Origin: Oscillibacter sp.
GTDB lineage: Bacteria; Bacillota; Clostridia; Oscillospirales; Oscillospiraceae
Reading direction: 5' to 3'
DNA: 64,000 nt
Assembly: GCA_003539495.1 (NCBI GenBank)
Contig: DPPB01000012.1
Coordinates: 62,001 to 126,000 of the forward strand
Positions 33,684 through 42,067 of this stretch are shown here, piece by piece. Under the pieces are notes generated by a model, which worked only from the letters and a program-made list of their open reading frames with translations, did not search any database and was not told the DNA's origin. A program made the translations under genes and the position numbers. The first letter of the stretch is position 1. Every line of letters begins with the position of its first letter.

Positions 33684-33905
33684 GTGGCAAAGAAAGGAAG
33701 ATTGGTCTTCAGAACAGACCGCTGCAAGGGCTGTGAGCTGTGTGTAAACGCATGTCCTATGAAGATTCTGAAGCTTGATGATGAGGCTGTGAACATAAAG
33801 GGCTATCATCCTATCAGCGTAACGGATCCTGACAAGTGCATTGCTTGTGCCAGCTGTGCAATGATGTGCCCCGACGGCATCATCAATGTCTATGTTGAGG
33901 AATAA
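33684..33905 (+). CDS. korD: 2-oxoacid:ferredoxin oxidoreductase, ferredoxin-like delta subunit
   Basis: 73 aa. Two 4Fe-4S motifs, CKGCELCVNACPMKIL and CIACASCAMMCPDGII, carry electrons from the catalytic subunits to ferredoxin. GTG start at 33684 with AAAGGA upstream. A GTG nine bases earlier is too close to the site. First gene of korDABC-atpase. Confidence 0.9.
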   Translation: MAKKGRLVFRTDRCKGCELCVNACPMKILKLDDEAVNIKGYHPISVTDPDKCIACASCAMMCPDGIINVYVEE

Positions 33906-33924
33906 GTAGGAGGGTAACAGAGAA

Positions 33925-35004
33925 ATGGCAGAAAAGAAATTAATGAAGGGTAACGAAGCCTTCGCTGCCGCCGCTATTAACGCCGGCTGCAGATACTATT
34001 TCGGTTACCCCATCACCCCGCAGAGCGAGGTTCCCGAGTATATGTCCAGAGAGCTGAAGAAGGCCGGCGGCGCATTCATCCAAGCCGAGTCCGAGCTGGG
34101 TGCCATTAACATGGCGTACGGCGCATCCGCTGCCGGCGGTCGCGTGCTCATCACTTCTTCTTCTCCCGGCATCGCCTTGATGCAGGAGTCCATCGGTCTG
34201 CTCTGCTCCGTGGAGCTGCCTGTGGTCATCATCAATGTCATGCGCGGCGGCCCCGGCATTGGCTCCATCCAGCCCGGCCAGGCCGACTATAATCAGGTCA
34301 CCCGCGGCGGCTCCAACGGCGACTATCACACCATCGTCCTGGCGCCTAACTCCATCCAGGAAGCCATCGATATGATCGGCAAGGCCTTCGACCTGGCAGA
34401 TGAATATAGAAATCCCGTCATCATCGCAGCCGACGGTATGCTGGGCCAGATGATGGAGCCCGTGGTGATGCCCGAGCCCAAGCACGCCCTCACTGAGGAG
34501 GAGATTCCCGAGGTCAAGCCCTATGCCCTGACCGGTCACAAGAATAAGAGAGACCGTCACGCTATCAACTCCGTGTGGCTCAAGCAGGAGCTGCTGGAGA
34601 ACTACATCAATGAATATTGGCCCAAGTACGAGAAGGCCGAGCGCGAGCTGCAGGATTGGGAATCCCGCAATCTGGAAGGCGCCGAGATCGTATTTGTGGC
34701 TTATGGTTCCACCTCTCGTATCGCCATGGAGGCCATGGAGATGCTGGCAGACGAGGGTATTAAGGTCGGCCTGATCCGTCCCAAGACCCTGTGGCCCTTC
34801 CCCGTGAATGCCTTTAAGGAGATCGACTTCAATACCACCAAGCAGATCATCTCTGTGGAGCTGTCCCAGGGTCAGATGATCTACGATGTGAAGCTGGCCG
34901 TGGAGTGCAAGCTGCCCGTTAGCCTCATCAACCGTGTCGGTGGTATGCTGCTGGATCCCCAGGAGATTGTTGATCGGACCAAGAAGATTATGGAGGTGAA
35001 GTAA
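33925..35004 (+). CDS. korA: 2-oxoacid:ferredoxin oxidoreductase, alpha subunit
   Basis: 359 aa. Holds the pyrimidine and CoA domains of a multi-subunit 2-oxoacid:ferredoxin oxidoreductase; the domain I motif YPITPQSEVPEYM (about residues 29-41) is clear, and GGPGIGSIQPGQADYNQ lies near 110. Such complexes oxidise 2-oxoglutarate or branched-chain 2-oxoacids to acyl-CoA. The order delta-alpha-beta-gamma is typical. Preference between the Kor and Vor type cannot be set from sequence, so the gene symbol is provisional. Confidence 0.88.
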   Translation: MAEKKLMKGNEAFAAAAINAGCRYYFGYPITPQSEVPEYMSRELKKAGGAFIQAESELGAINMAYGASAAGGRVLITSSSPGIALMQESIGLLCSVELPVVIINVMRGGPGIGSIQPGQADYNQVTRGGSNGDYHTIVLAPNSIQEAIDMIGKAFDLADEYRNPVIIAADGMLGQMMEPVVMPEPKHALTEEEIPEVKPYALTGHKNKRDRHAINSVWLKQELLENYINEYWPKYEKAERELQDWESRNLEGAEIVFVAYGSTSRIAMEAMEMLADEGIKVGLIRPKTLWPFPVNAFKEIDFNTTKQIISVELSQGQMIYDVKLAVECKLPVSLINRVGGMLLDPQEIVDRTKKIMEVK

Positions 35005-35005
35005 G

Positions 35006-35761
35006 TTGAAGCCCGTATTTGAATATACAAAAGGTATGCGTGAGACCGAGCTGCACTACTGCCCCGGCTGTACGCACGGTATTGCTCATCGACTGATTAT
35101 GGAAGTGCTGGAGGAGCGTGGCGATTTGGGCAACTGCATCGCCGTTTCTCCCGTAGGCTGCTCCATTGTGGCTCATCAGTACATGAACGTTGATATGATG
35201 GAGTCCCCCCATGGTCGTGCTCCCGCTGTTGCCTCCGGCATCAAGCGTGTGCATCCTGATTCCCCGGTGTTTACCTACCAGGGCGACGGCGACTTGGCCT
35301 CCATCGGTACCAATGAAATTATTCACGCCGCTGAGCGCGGTGAGAAGTTCTGCACCTTCTTCATCAACAACGCCATTTACGGCATGACCGGCGGCCAGAT
35401 GGCCCCCACCACCCTGATCGGTCAGAAGACCACCACCTGCGTGGATGGCCGTACTATTGAGCAGGCTGGTATGCCCATGCGCATGTGTGAGCTGATTTCC
35501 TGCCAGGACCGCGCCGTGTATGTGGAGCGTGTTTCTCTGGATTCTCCCGCCAATGTGCGCAAGGCCAAGTCTGCTATCCGCCGCGCCTTCAAGGTCCAGG
35601 ATCTGAAGCTGGGCTTTGCGTTCGTGGAGTTCCTGTCCATCTGCCCCACCAACTGGGGTCTGACCGCTCCTAAGGCTATGGAGTGGCTGCGGGAGAACAT
35701 GATGCCTTACTATCCTGTGAAGCAGTTCAAGTGCCCCGAGGAAGTCAAGGAGGTAAAGTAA
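35006..35761 (+). CDS. korB: 2-oxoacid:ferredoxin oxidoreductase, beta subunit
   Basis: 251 aa. Thiamine-diphosphate-binding subunit: CPGCTHGIAHR at the N-terminus, GDGDLASIGTNE (about 93-104) and NNAIYGMTGGQMAPTT (about 118-133). TTG start one base after the alpha-subunit stop, with GGAGGTG in the end of the alpha gene, so translation is coupled. Confidence 0.9.
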   Translation: MKPVFEYTKGMRETELHYCPGCTHGIAHRLIMEVLEERGDLGNCIAVSPVGCSIVAHQYMNVDMMESPHGRAPAVASGIKRVHPDSPVFTYQGDGDLASIGTNEIIHAAERGEKFCTFFINNAIYGMTGGQMAPTTLIGQKTTTCVDGRTIEQAGMPMRMCELISCQDRAVYVERVSLDSPANVRKAKSAIRRAFKVQDLKLGFAFVEFLSICPTNWGLTAPKAMEWLRENMMPYYPVKQFKCPEEVKEVK

Positions 35762-36295
35762 ATGGCTACTAAAAAAGTATTTGTGGCCGGCTTCGGCGGC
35801 CAGGGCGTGCTGCTGATCGGCCAGATGCTGGCCTACGCCGCCATGTATGAAGGCAAAGAGGCCACCTGGATGCCCTCCTATGGCCCCGAGATGCGCGGCG
35901 GTACTGCCAACTGCACCGTCTGCATTTCCGATAAGCCCATCGCTTCTCCTCTGGTCACTGCCTGTGATGTTCTTGTGGCTATGAACGGTCCTTCCTTGGA
36001 TAAGTTCGAGGATATGCTGGTTCCCGGCGGTCATCTGTTCGTGAACGCTTCTGTTATCCATTATAAGGCCCGCCGCACGGATGTACATGTTCACTATGTG
36101 GATTGCACCCACATTGCCGAGCACGAAGTTGGCAACGGCAAAACCGCCAATATGGTCATGCTGGGCGCTATCATCCGTGCTTCCGGCGTAGTGAGCTTGG
36201 AAATCATGGATAAGGTTCTAGCCAAGACAATGACCGGCAAGAAGGAAAAGCTGATTCCTGCCAACAAGACCGCTCTGTCTGCCTGGAAAGAGTAA
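35762..36295 (+). CDS. korC: 2-oxoacid:ferredoxin oxidoreductase, gamma subunit
   Basis: 177 aa. Gamma domain with the N-terminal FGGQGVLLIGQMLAYA (about residues 11-26) and the following PSYGPEMRGGTANC. Starts at the base after the beta-subunit stop, preceded by AAGGAGGT. Completes the four-subunit set. Confidence 0.92.
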   Translation: MATKKVFVAGFGGQGVLLIGQMLAYAAMYEGKEATWMPSYGPEMRGGTANCTVCISDKPIASPLVTACDVLVAMNGPSLDKFEDMLVPGGHLFVNASVIHYKARRTDVHVHYVDCTHIAEHEVGNGKTANMVMLGAIIRASGVVSLEIMDKVLAKTMTGKKEKLIPANKTALSAWKE

Positions 36296-36310
36296 GAAGG
36301 AAGAAATATC

Positions 36311-37006
36311 TTGAAACGAATTACGCTTATAGTGGGTCATTACGGAAGCGGTAAAACCGAGTTTTCCGTAAACCATGTTATCAACCTGAAAAAGCAGCAT
36401 GACAAGGTAGCCATTCTGGATATGGATATTGCCAATCCTTACTTCCGCAGTAGGGAAAGGCAGGAGTTTTTGGAGGATATGGGTATTGCCATCCACTTCA
36501 ATTCCTTCGGCTACGATATCACCGAGGACCTGCCGGCCATTTCAGCTTGCATGAAGGCTCCGTTGGAAAACAAAGACTATATGGTGGTGGCCGATGTGGG
36601 CGGCGATAATGCCGGCGCTCGTGTTCTGAACCAATTCAAGAAGTACTTTGTAGACGAGTCTGATTGTGAGATGCTGATTGTGGTAAATGCTAACCGGCCG
36701 GAGACGACTACCCTGGAAGGCGCTCTATACCACATCCGCACCATCGAGGCGGAAACCGGCCTGAAGGTTAAGGGCCTTATCAATAATACGCACCTGCTAC
36801 GCGAAACAAAGGTGGAGGATATTATAGAGGGTTATCAGCTCTGCCGTGAAATATCCCGGGAGACGGGCATTCCCATCACCTATACTACCTGCGTGGAAAA
36901 GCTGGTGCCGGAGCTTGAAAAGGCCAAGACCGAACAGGGCCTTGATGACATGGTGATCTACCCCATCAAGCTCTATATGCGGCCCACCTGGCTGGATAGA
37001 AAGTAA
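36311..37006 (+). CDS. P-loop ATPase linked to the kor operon
   Basis: 231 aa. SIMIBI/ParA-like NTPase with Walker A GHYGSGKTE (residues 9-17), a DMDIANPYFRSRE stretch after strand 2 (about 43-55), and DVGGDNAG as Walker B-like (about 93-100). No DNA-binding or membrane domain. TTG start, 15 bases after korC, behind AGAAGGAAG. Similar ATPases accompany 2-oxoacid oxidoreductase genes in Clostridia, perhaps as assembly or metal-insertion factors, but this role is not established. Confidence 0.8.
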   Translation: MKRITLIVGHYGSGKTEFSVNHVINLKKQHDKVAILDMDIANPYFRSRERQEFLEDMGIAIHFNSFGYDITEDLPAISACMKAPLENKDYMVVADVGGDNAGARVLNQFKKYFVDESDCEMLIVVNANRPETTTLEGALYHIRTIEAETGLKVKGLINNTHLLRETKVEDIIEGYQLCREISRETGIPITYTTCVEKLVPELEKAKTEQGLDDMVIYPIKLYMRPTWLDRK

Positions 37007-37020
37007 AAACGGATTCGTGA

Positions 37021-37052
37021 GAGCCTCTGCCCTATGGCAGAGGCTCTTTTTC
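37021..37052 (+). terminator. Terminator of the kor operon
   Basis: Perfect 11-bp stem (37021-37031 with 37036-37046), 4-base loop, then TTTTTC. Confidence 0.88.
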
Positions 37053-37053
37053 G

Positions 37054-37082
37054 TTGACAAAGTCCGGATTTAAGTTTATCAT
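37054..37082 (+). promoter_or_regulatory. Promoter of the small membrane-protein gene
   Basis: TTGACA (37054-37059), 17-bp spacer, TATCAT (37077-37082), directly after the kor terminator. Confidence 0.65.
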
Positions 37083-37112
37083 AAATCAAACAAGAGAGAG
37101 GGAGGCGTAGCC

Positions 37113-37394
37113 ATGAGTCAAGCAGTGCAGGCCGCTCTGCCGTGGATCGTATGTGCCATTGCAGCGGCAATACTGATCCCCGGAATCATAGATTTTCTCC
37201 GCAAAAAGAAGCCTGATGCCAATGCTTCCGAAAAAGAAAAAGCCGAACAGAACAGCTGGATGATGGAGGGAATCGGCGTTGGAATGCTGGCTGGATATTG
37301 GCTGGGAAAAGTCTTAGGCAACGCCGTGCTTGGCCTGTCCTTGGGTGTTCTGTTGGGGATGTTTTTGGGCAGTAAGATCAAGAAATTCAAGTAG
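37113..37394 (+). CDS. Small membrane protein, unknown
   Basis: 93 aa. Two hydrophobic segments (about residues 9-28 and 53-87) separated by a charged linker (RKKKPDANASEKEKAEQN). The second contains a glycine-zipper-like pattern (GIGVGMLAGYWLGKVLGN) that favours helix packing. Basic C-terminus KIKKFK. Ribosome-binding site GGGAGGCG. I do not recognise a family. Confidence 0.75.
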   Translation: MSQAVQAALPWIVCAIAAAILIPGIIDFLRKKKPDANASEKEKAEQNSWMMEGIGVGMLAGYWLGKVLGNAVLGLSLGVLLGMFLGSKIKKFK

Positions 37395-37457
37395 CGCTGT
37401 AGGCTATCGGCATATTTTTAAAATATATACACAAATAAATGTAAAGTCATATTACTT

Positions 37458-37496
37458 AACAGAAGCTCCTGCCTAAAAACGGCAGGAGCTTCTGTT
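37458..37496. terminator. Bidirectional terminator before the cotJC 3' part
   Basis: Perfect 16-bp stem (37458-37473 with 37481-37496) with a 7-base loop. It lies 5 bases from the cotJC stop on the minus strand and after the small membrane-protein gene on the plus strand. Confidence 0.8.
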
Positions 37497-37500
37497 ATAT

Positions 37501-38013
37501 CTACATGTCGAAGGATGGATTGGTGAAGTACACATTTTTCTGATCCATTTTTTCTTTTGCCAACCGCAATCCCTCTCCGAAGCGCTGGAAGTGGACGACC
37601 TCCCGGGCTCTCAGGAACTTGATGACGTCATTCACATCCGGGTCATCAGAGAGCCGCAGAATGTTGTCATAGGTAACACGGGCTTTTTGTTCTGCGGCCA
37701 GATCCTCCGTTAAATCTGCAATTACATCGCCCTTCACTGCCATAGATGCGGCATTCCAGGGAAAGCCGGAGGCTGCTGCGGGATAAATGCCTGTGGTGTG
37801 ATCTACAAAGTAGGCGTCAAATCCCGCTGTCTTGATGTCCTTTTCCGATAAGTTTCGGGTAAGCTGATGCACGATGGCGCCGATCATCTCCAGGTGACCC
37901 AGCTCCTCTGTGCCAATGTCCGTCAGTAAGCCCTTTAATTCAGAATAGGGCATGGCGTATCGCTGGCTCAAATATCGCAGCGATGCGCCAAGCTCCCCGT
38001 CCGGGCCACCATA
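37501..38013 (-). pseudogene. cotJC: cotJC, 3' part (split spore-coat gene)
   Basis: 170 codons of CotJC, a manganese-catalase-like spore-coat protein, from the conserved YGGPDGELG stretch to the stop. Clear family motifs are LRYLSQRYAMPY, LLTDIGTEELGHLE and the C-terminal LRAREVVHFQRFGEGL. Upstream of Tyr29 the frame runs into foreign sequence: the residues before YGG are not CotJC-like and no ribosome-binding site is present. The missing first 28 codons are found at 50605-50689, behind an identical 11-bp core. Joining them gives 198 aa, in frame, close to the 189 aa of the Bacillus protein. It is listed as a pseudogene only for its present, interrupted state; the complete conservation of both halves argues that the gene is still used after rearrangement. 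Confidence 0.92.
38003..38013. repeat. Left attachment core of the cotJC element (attL)
   Basis: Core GGGCCACCATA (plus strand), shared exactly with 50595-50605. To its left is cotJC sequence. To its right is element sequence with the arm CAATAAACTA (38017-38026). Confidence 0.88.
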
Positions 38014-38044
38014 TATCAATAAACTACGATGAAGCATATAAGAG

Positions 38045-39508
38045 TTAGGGTAGAACAAACCGATAATGAACTGCGAGTGTGTTTTTGGCTTTATCCCAAT
38101 CAATCCTATCGCATATAGAGTGGATGGCTTCACATTTCTGCTCCAGAGTAGAGGAGCTGTTGGTGAGAGTCTTCGCAGCGGATCGGATAGCAGTGCATAC
38201 CGGTTGGGGTGTGGCACTATCCGCGATTCTTTTCTCGGCTTCAGATATACGCTGGTCTGCGTCCTGGATTTGCCGGAGCGTGATGGCCTTGGCGGCGGCA
38301 TACTCCTCCAAGGATTCCGCGCCGGCGAGGTATGCGTCCCGAAGGCGTTCCATACGTTTTTGTATCCCGGCCTTACGCTGCTGCAAAAGGGATAGTTCAT
38401 CGGCAGCATTTGAACTTGTCTGCCTAATATTAAAACGCAACGGCTCAGAGGCTGTGGCATCGGCCCGGAGCCTGGCAAGGATAGATTCCTTTAGGGTATC
38501 ACCGGAGATATGCTGAGAGGTTTTGCAGCGGCCGCGTACATAGTTGTTACATTTCCAGTAGTTGGGCTTTGCAAAAATCATAGTGCCACCGCAGGAGGCA
38601 CAGCGGACAACACCCGAGATCCAATCCCTGCCGCTGCCCAGGGGACGACCATGGTACTTGTGCATTGCCTTGAGCTGGGAAATGCGGTCTTGGGCGGCGT
38701 TCCAGATGTTGATATCCACAAGAGGCTGATGCTTTCCGTCCACCACCAGAATATTGGGGTCATCGTAGTTTCTGCGGGTACGTCCGGTAGGGTTCCAGCG
38801 CAGCTTTCCTATATACACGGGATTGCGGAGTATGTATTCCACAGCGCGGTTATCAAAGGCGGAGCCGCGATGGGTTTTGATGCCCATATCATTGAGCCAA
38901 CGGGCGATGGGAAAGAAACCCTGTCCGGAGAGAAAGCGGCTGAACATCTCCCGGACATAGGAGGCCTCCGGCTCCAAGGGGACAAGAATGCCATCCTGAG
39001 CGGCATAGCCAAAGGATGGAGTAGACTGCAGCTCACCCCGGCGGTGCTTTTCCTCCATGCCGCGCTTGACATCCTCCGCCAGATTGATGGAGTAGTATTC
39101 GTCCATGGCCTCGATCATGGCCTCCATGATAATGCCCAGCTTGCCCTCAGCAATGGGCTCCTTGATGGAGATAACCTCAATGTGGAGCTGCTTGCGTAGG
39201 ATGGATTTGTAGAGCACGGCGTCGTCCCGGTTCCGGGCGAAGCGGGAGAACTTCCACAGGAGAATGGCGTCGAAAGGCTTAGGCTTCTGCTTGGCCGAGC
39301 CGATGAGACGGCGGAATTCATCGCGCCCGGTGACCCGGCGGCCGGACTTGGCCTCATCCACGAATACAAACTCATCCGGTACAATATAGCCGTTGGCGGA
39401 GCCCCATTTGCGAATCTCCACCAGCTGGGAGGCGGGGGAGAGCTCCACCTGATCGTCGGTAGATACGCGGATATAGGCGGCGGCCAGGCGGCAATCCTCA
39501 GGAGACAT
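38045..39508 (-). CDS. Large serine recombinase, SpoIVCA-like
   Basis: 487 aa, the size of the sporulation recombinases SpoIVCA (about 500 aa). N-terminal resolvase domain with the nucleophile Ser16 in AAYIRVSTDDQ and the arginine-rich active-site segment WKFSRFARNRDDA. A recombinase domain follows (about 165-270), then a zinc-ribbon (CASCGG ... CNNYVRGRC, about 300-330) and a C-terminal coiled-coil stretch (about 365-440). The gene stops 31 bases from the attL core and reads toward it. No phage genes are intact nearby. It probably carries out excision at the cotJC core. A long minus-strand frame that runs through this gene in another phase is a shadow. Confidence 0.93.
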   Translation of the reverse strand: MSPEDCRLAAAYIRVSTDDQVELSPASQLVEIRKWGSANGYIVPDEFVFVDEAKSGRRVTGRDEFRRLIGSAKQKPKPFDAILLWKFSRFARNRDDAVLYKSILRKQLHIEVISIKEPIAEGKLGIIMEAMIEAMDEYYSINLAEDVKRGMEEKHRRGELQSTPSFGYAAQDGILVPLEPEASYVREMFSRFLSGQGFFPIARWLNDMGIKTHRGSAFDNRAVEYILRNPVYIGKLRWNPTGRTRRNYDDPNILVVDGKHQPLVDINIWNAAQDRISQLKAMHKYHGRPLGSGRDWISGVVRCASCGGTMIFAKPNYWKCNNYVRGRCKTSQHISGDTLKESILARLRADATASEPLRFNIRQTSSNAADELSLLQQRKAGIQKRMERLRDAYLAGAESLEEYAAAKAITLRQIQDADQRISEAEKRIADSATPQPVCTAIRSAAKTLTNSSSTLEQKCEAIHSICDRIDWDKAKNTLAVHYRFVLP

Positions 39509-39701
39509 GTATTTTGCTCCCTTCAGATTGCCTGCGTTCCTCGGCTCTATCTATTTCCCGGCAGAGCTGCTTTACTGCCGCTGCGGTGAGGTGCAGGCCA
39601 TGCCGCCTGTTCAGCACATGAGTGATGAGGCCGGGGAGCCAGCCGTATGCATGGAAGCGGCGAAAATCCTCAAGGATAGAGGGGGAGAGCGTGTCTTTCA
39701 T
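39498..39701 (-). CDS. Small protein overlapping the recombinase; candidate directionality factor
   Basis: 67 aa, basic (MKDTLSPSILEDFRRFH... with several Arg and Lys), its end overlaps the recombinase start by 11 bases, and the recombinase ribosome-binding site AAGGGAG lies inside it, so the two are translationally coupled. GAGGTG precedes the ATG at 39701. A start at 39740 has no such site. No family recognised. A small recombination directionality factor is required for excision of the skin element of C. difficile, so by position and size this is a candidate for that role, without sequence evidence. Confidence 0.6.
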   Translation of the reverse strand: MKDTLSPSILEDFRRFHAYGWLPGLITHVLNRRHGLHLTAAAVKQLCREIDRAEERRQSEGSKIHVS

Positions 39702-40068
39702 TCGAATCACCTCAAACTGGTAATATTTATTTAAAGACAATTATCCGATGTACCTCATTTATTCATAAAGAATCTTTTTATGCTGCCATGGTTGTTCCGC
39801 AATTGAAAAAGGATACTGTCAGATGTTTCTATAGCTATCCTTTTTTTGTGGAATATATACAGTTTATCACAAGATAAATTGAAATACAAGCGAAAAAATG
39901 ATGAATTGATCGAACAGAACAAAACCACGCAGAAGTTACTGGTGGAGCCGGTGGAGAAAACGGGGGATAAATCTGAATGCTCTTGCCATGGCGCCAGGCG
40001 CGTGCGAAGTGGAAAAAGCCGGAAAGTATGGGTCGGGAACGGCATAGGAATGAAGGAGGTGATTTTGC
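39702..40068. other. Space upstream of the recombinase unit
   Basis: A+T-rich to about 39900, then higher G+C. It contains a bidirectional terminator-like hairpin (AAAAAGGATA at 39806-39815 with TATCCTTTTT at 39836-39845) that isolates the recombinase unit. No convincing sigma-A, sigma-E or sigma-K promoter for the recombinase was found. The frame from about 39846 lacks a ribosome-binding site and looks like residue of the decayed element. Confidence 0.5.
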
Positions 40069-40928
40069 ATGGCAAGAAAGCAATGGGAACCCATCATTTT
40101 AAAGGCTTATGTGAAGACAAGGGACGGCATTGAGGTGGATGTGGACACTCTCACTCCGGAGCAGAAGCGGAAATTTGCCACGCATATGAAAATTACCTAC
40201 TTGAACGCTCTGTTCCGGGGCCAGGCGGTGTTTTGCCGGGTGGAACACCGTGGGCATGACCGAGACGGCCATCCTGAAGACCGCCCTGGAGGGCCTGCAG
40301 GCGGACCGCACGGAGAGCCGAGCCATGCTGCAGTACGCCCGGGAACTGCAGGAGATTTGGGACAACGCCCTGATGGACGCCGCCCGGAATAACCGGGGGA
40401 CGGTGGAGAAGGCCGCTCCGGCGGAGAGCAGGCGGCAGGTCCGGGAGAATTTCTCTAACGAGATCGACAGCTGGGTAAAGGACGATATGCCGGAGGGCGT
40501 GCGCTTCACCCTGGGCAGCACGGGGCCTGTGATGCAAGGACTTGGTGCCATCGAGAGCGACATCTACATGGAGGGGGACAAGATCAAAAAGATCATGCAG
40601 GACCACCCGGAGATGACGCTTATCGGACCGGGACGTGCTGCGCATGGCGGCGGACATGGCCCAAAGGGACAGAAGCCAGCGCTGGAGCGTGGAGGACCTG
40701 AACCGGTTTGACCTGCTCCAACGGAAGCTGCTGCAGCTGGACGAGGCCAACGCGGAGCTGGAGGCCCTGAAGGAGGAGCGAAAGGTCCTGCTGGCCGGCC
40801 GGAAGGTGAAGGAGCTGACCCGGGACGAGCAGTTTGACTTGGCCCAAAATAGAAACCGCACCGAGACCCAAAAGGGCAAGATGTTCGTGAACCGTATTCA
40901 ACGAGTAGCTCACAATAATATATCCTGA
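40069..40928 (+). pseudogene. Remnants of a mobile (conjugative-type) element
   Basis: Three gene fragments are joined out of frame. Fragment 1 starts at 40069 behind a perfect site AAGGAGGTG and encodes about 55 residues of a small element protein (MARKQWEPIILKAYVKTRDG) before the frame is lost near 40235. Fragment 2 (40250-40620) encodes the start of a larger protein with TETAILKTALEGL and ending IMQDHPEMTL. Fragment 3 (40635-40928) encodes a helical, charged relaxase- or mobilisation-like segment (SVEDLNRFDLLQRKLLQL). Codon use is G+C-rich, unlike the A+T-rich flanks. This appears to be what is left of the element that brought in the recombinase. Confidence 0.65.
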
Positions 40929-41044
40929 TGCTTCTTTTCTCTATAGATACAATCCGTATTTCTTCTGCGGTGTCCATACAACGTTTTTTCTTGCCAAAGG
41001 TGTATTGTATTTTTACAAGCAACCGGGTTTTCTAAAAAATACAG

Positions 41045-41073
41045 TTGAAAATTGTAGAGAAACGGGGTATAAT
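41045..41073 (+). promoter_or_regulatory. Promoter of the DUF1858-trmK unit
   Basis: TTGAAA (41045-41050), 17-bp spacer, TATAAT (41068-41073), first promoter of the normal-gene block inside the element. Confidence 0.75.
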
Positions 41074-41106
41074 ACCTCCATAAACGAACTAACGGAGGAT
41101 CTCAAT

Positions 41107-41307
41107 ATGATCGAAATCACAAAAGACACCATCATCGGTGATATTTTGGACGTTGCTCCCCAAACGGCTCCCATTTTTCTGTCCATCGGCATGCATTGCT
41201 TGGGCTGCCCCTCGTCCCGCGGCGAGACGGTGGAGGAGGCCTGCATGGTACACGGCGTGGATTGCGAAAAGCTGCTGGCCATTGTGAACGAAGAAGCCAA
41301 TAAGTAA
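41107..41307 (+). CDS. DUF1858 domain protein
   Basis: 66 aa. A DUF1858 domain with the family pattern ITKDTIIGDILDVAP, then the Cys-X2-Cys pair GMHCLGCPSSRGETVEEA (about residues 28-45). Such small redox or metal-binding proteins are common in anaerobes and of unknown function. Ribosome-binding site GGAGGATC. A longer frame from 41005 starts upstream of the promoter. Confidence 0.85.
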   Translation: MIEITKDTIIGDILDVAPQTAPIFLSIGMHCLGCPSSRGETVEEACMVHGVDCEKLLAIVNEEANK

Positions 41308-41371
41308 TCAATTCGGCAAGCGCATACGGCTATAGCCGTATGCGCTTCTCTATGTCCGGAGGTAGAGAACT

Positions 41372-42067
41372 ATGATTGAGAAACTTCATCTGCAGCCCCG
41401 GCTGCACCTTTTGGCCGATTTGGTGCCACAGGGCGCCAAGCTGGCCGATATTGGAACGGATCACGGTTACCTGCCGGTATATCTGCTGCAAAAGGGCAGG
41501 ATCGCTTCCGCCATCGCTGCCGACATCGGCCGGGCGCCCTTGGAGCACGCCCGGCGTACTGCGCGGCAGTATGGTGTGGAAGATGATATGCGCTTTCTCT
41601 GTTGCGATGGGCTGCAGGGTATCGGCCCGGAGGACGTTGATACGGTGGTTGTTGCCGGCATGGGCGGTGAAACCATCATACACATTCTATCTCAAGCCTC
41701 TTGGACAAAGGCAGGCAGTACGCTTCTGCTGCTGCAACCTATGACGAAGCAGGAGGATCTGCGCCGCTGGCTTAATGAAAACGGCTATGCCCAGTGTGCG
41801 GAGCGGCTGGTGCAGGACAAGGAGTACTTATACCCCATTTTCACCGTCTACGGAGGCCCCCAGCCGCCTCTTTCCGTGGCGGAGATATACGGTGGTGTAG
41901 ATATTGAGGTGGACCCCCTGGCAAGGAAATATCTTACCCAGCGTATCCGCCGCCTGGAGCAAGCGGAGCAGGGACTTGCGAAAAGCAGCGCAGGTGAAAA
42001 TCACCTGCAGTCCCGGGAATTGGGAAGAATCAAGCAAGCACTTATAGAGAGGAGGGCACAGCTATGA
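41372..42067 (+). CDS. trmK: tRNA (adenine(22)-N1)-methyltransferase
   Basis: 231 aa. Methylates A22 of tRNA. SAM-binding motif I DIGTDHGYLPVYLLQ (about residues 26-40), motif near GMGGETI (about 96-102), and a helical C-terminal extension (about 165-231) typical of TrmK. Overlaps the next gene by four bases. In Bacillus trmK lies between rpoD and its nif3-like partner; here the trmK-nif3 pair is kept but is far from rpoD. Confidence 0.92.
   Translation: MIEKLHLQPRLHLLADLVPQGAKLADIGTDHGYLPVYLLQKGRIASAIAADIGRAPLEHARRTARQYGVEDDMRFLCCDGLQGIGPEDVDTVVVAGMGGETIIHILSQASWTKAGSTLLLLQPMTKQEDLRRWLNENGYAQCAERLVQDKEYLYPIFTVYGGPQPPLSVAEIYGGVDIEVDPLARKYLTQRIRRLEQAEQGLAKSSAGENHLQSRELGRIKQALIERRAQL

Noticed and set aside
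37501..38478. Single 325-aa minus-strand frame across cotJC and the recombinase
   Set aside because: Its first half is an out-of-phase reading of the recombinase gene; only 37501-38013 is CotJC.
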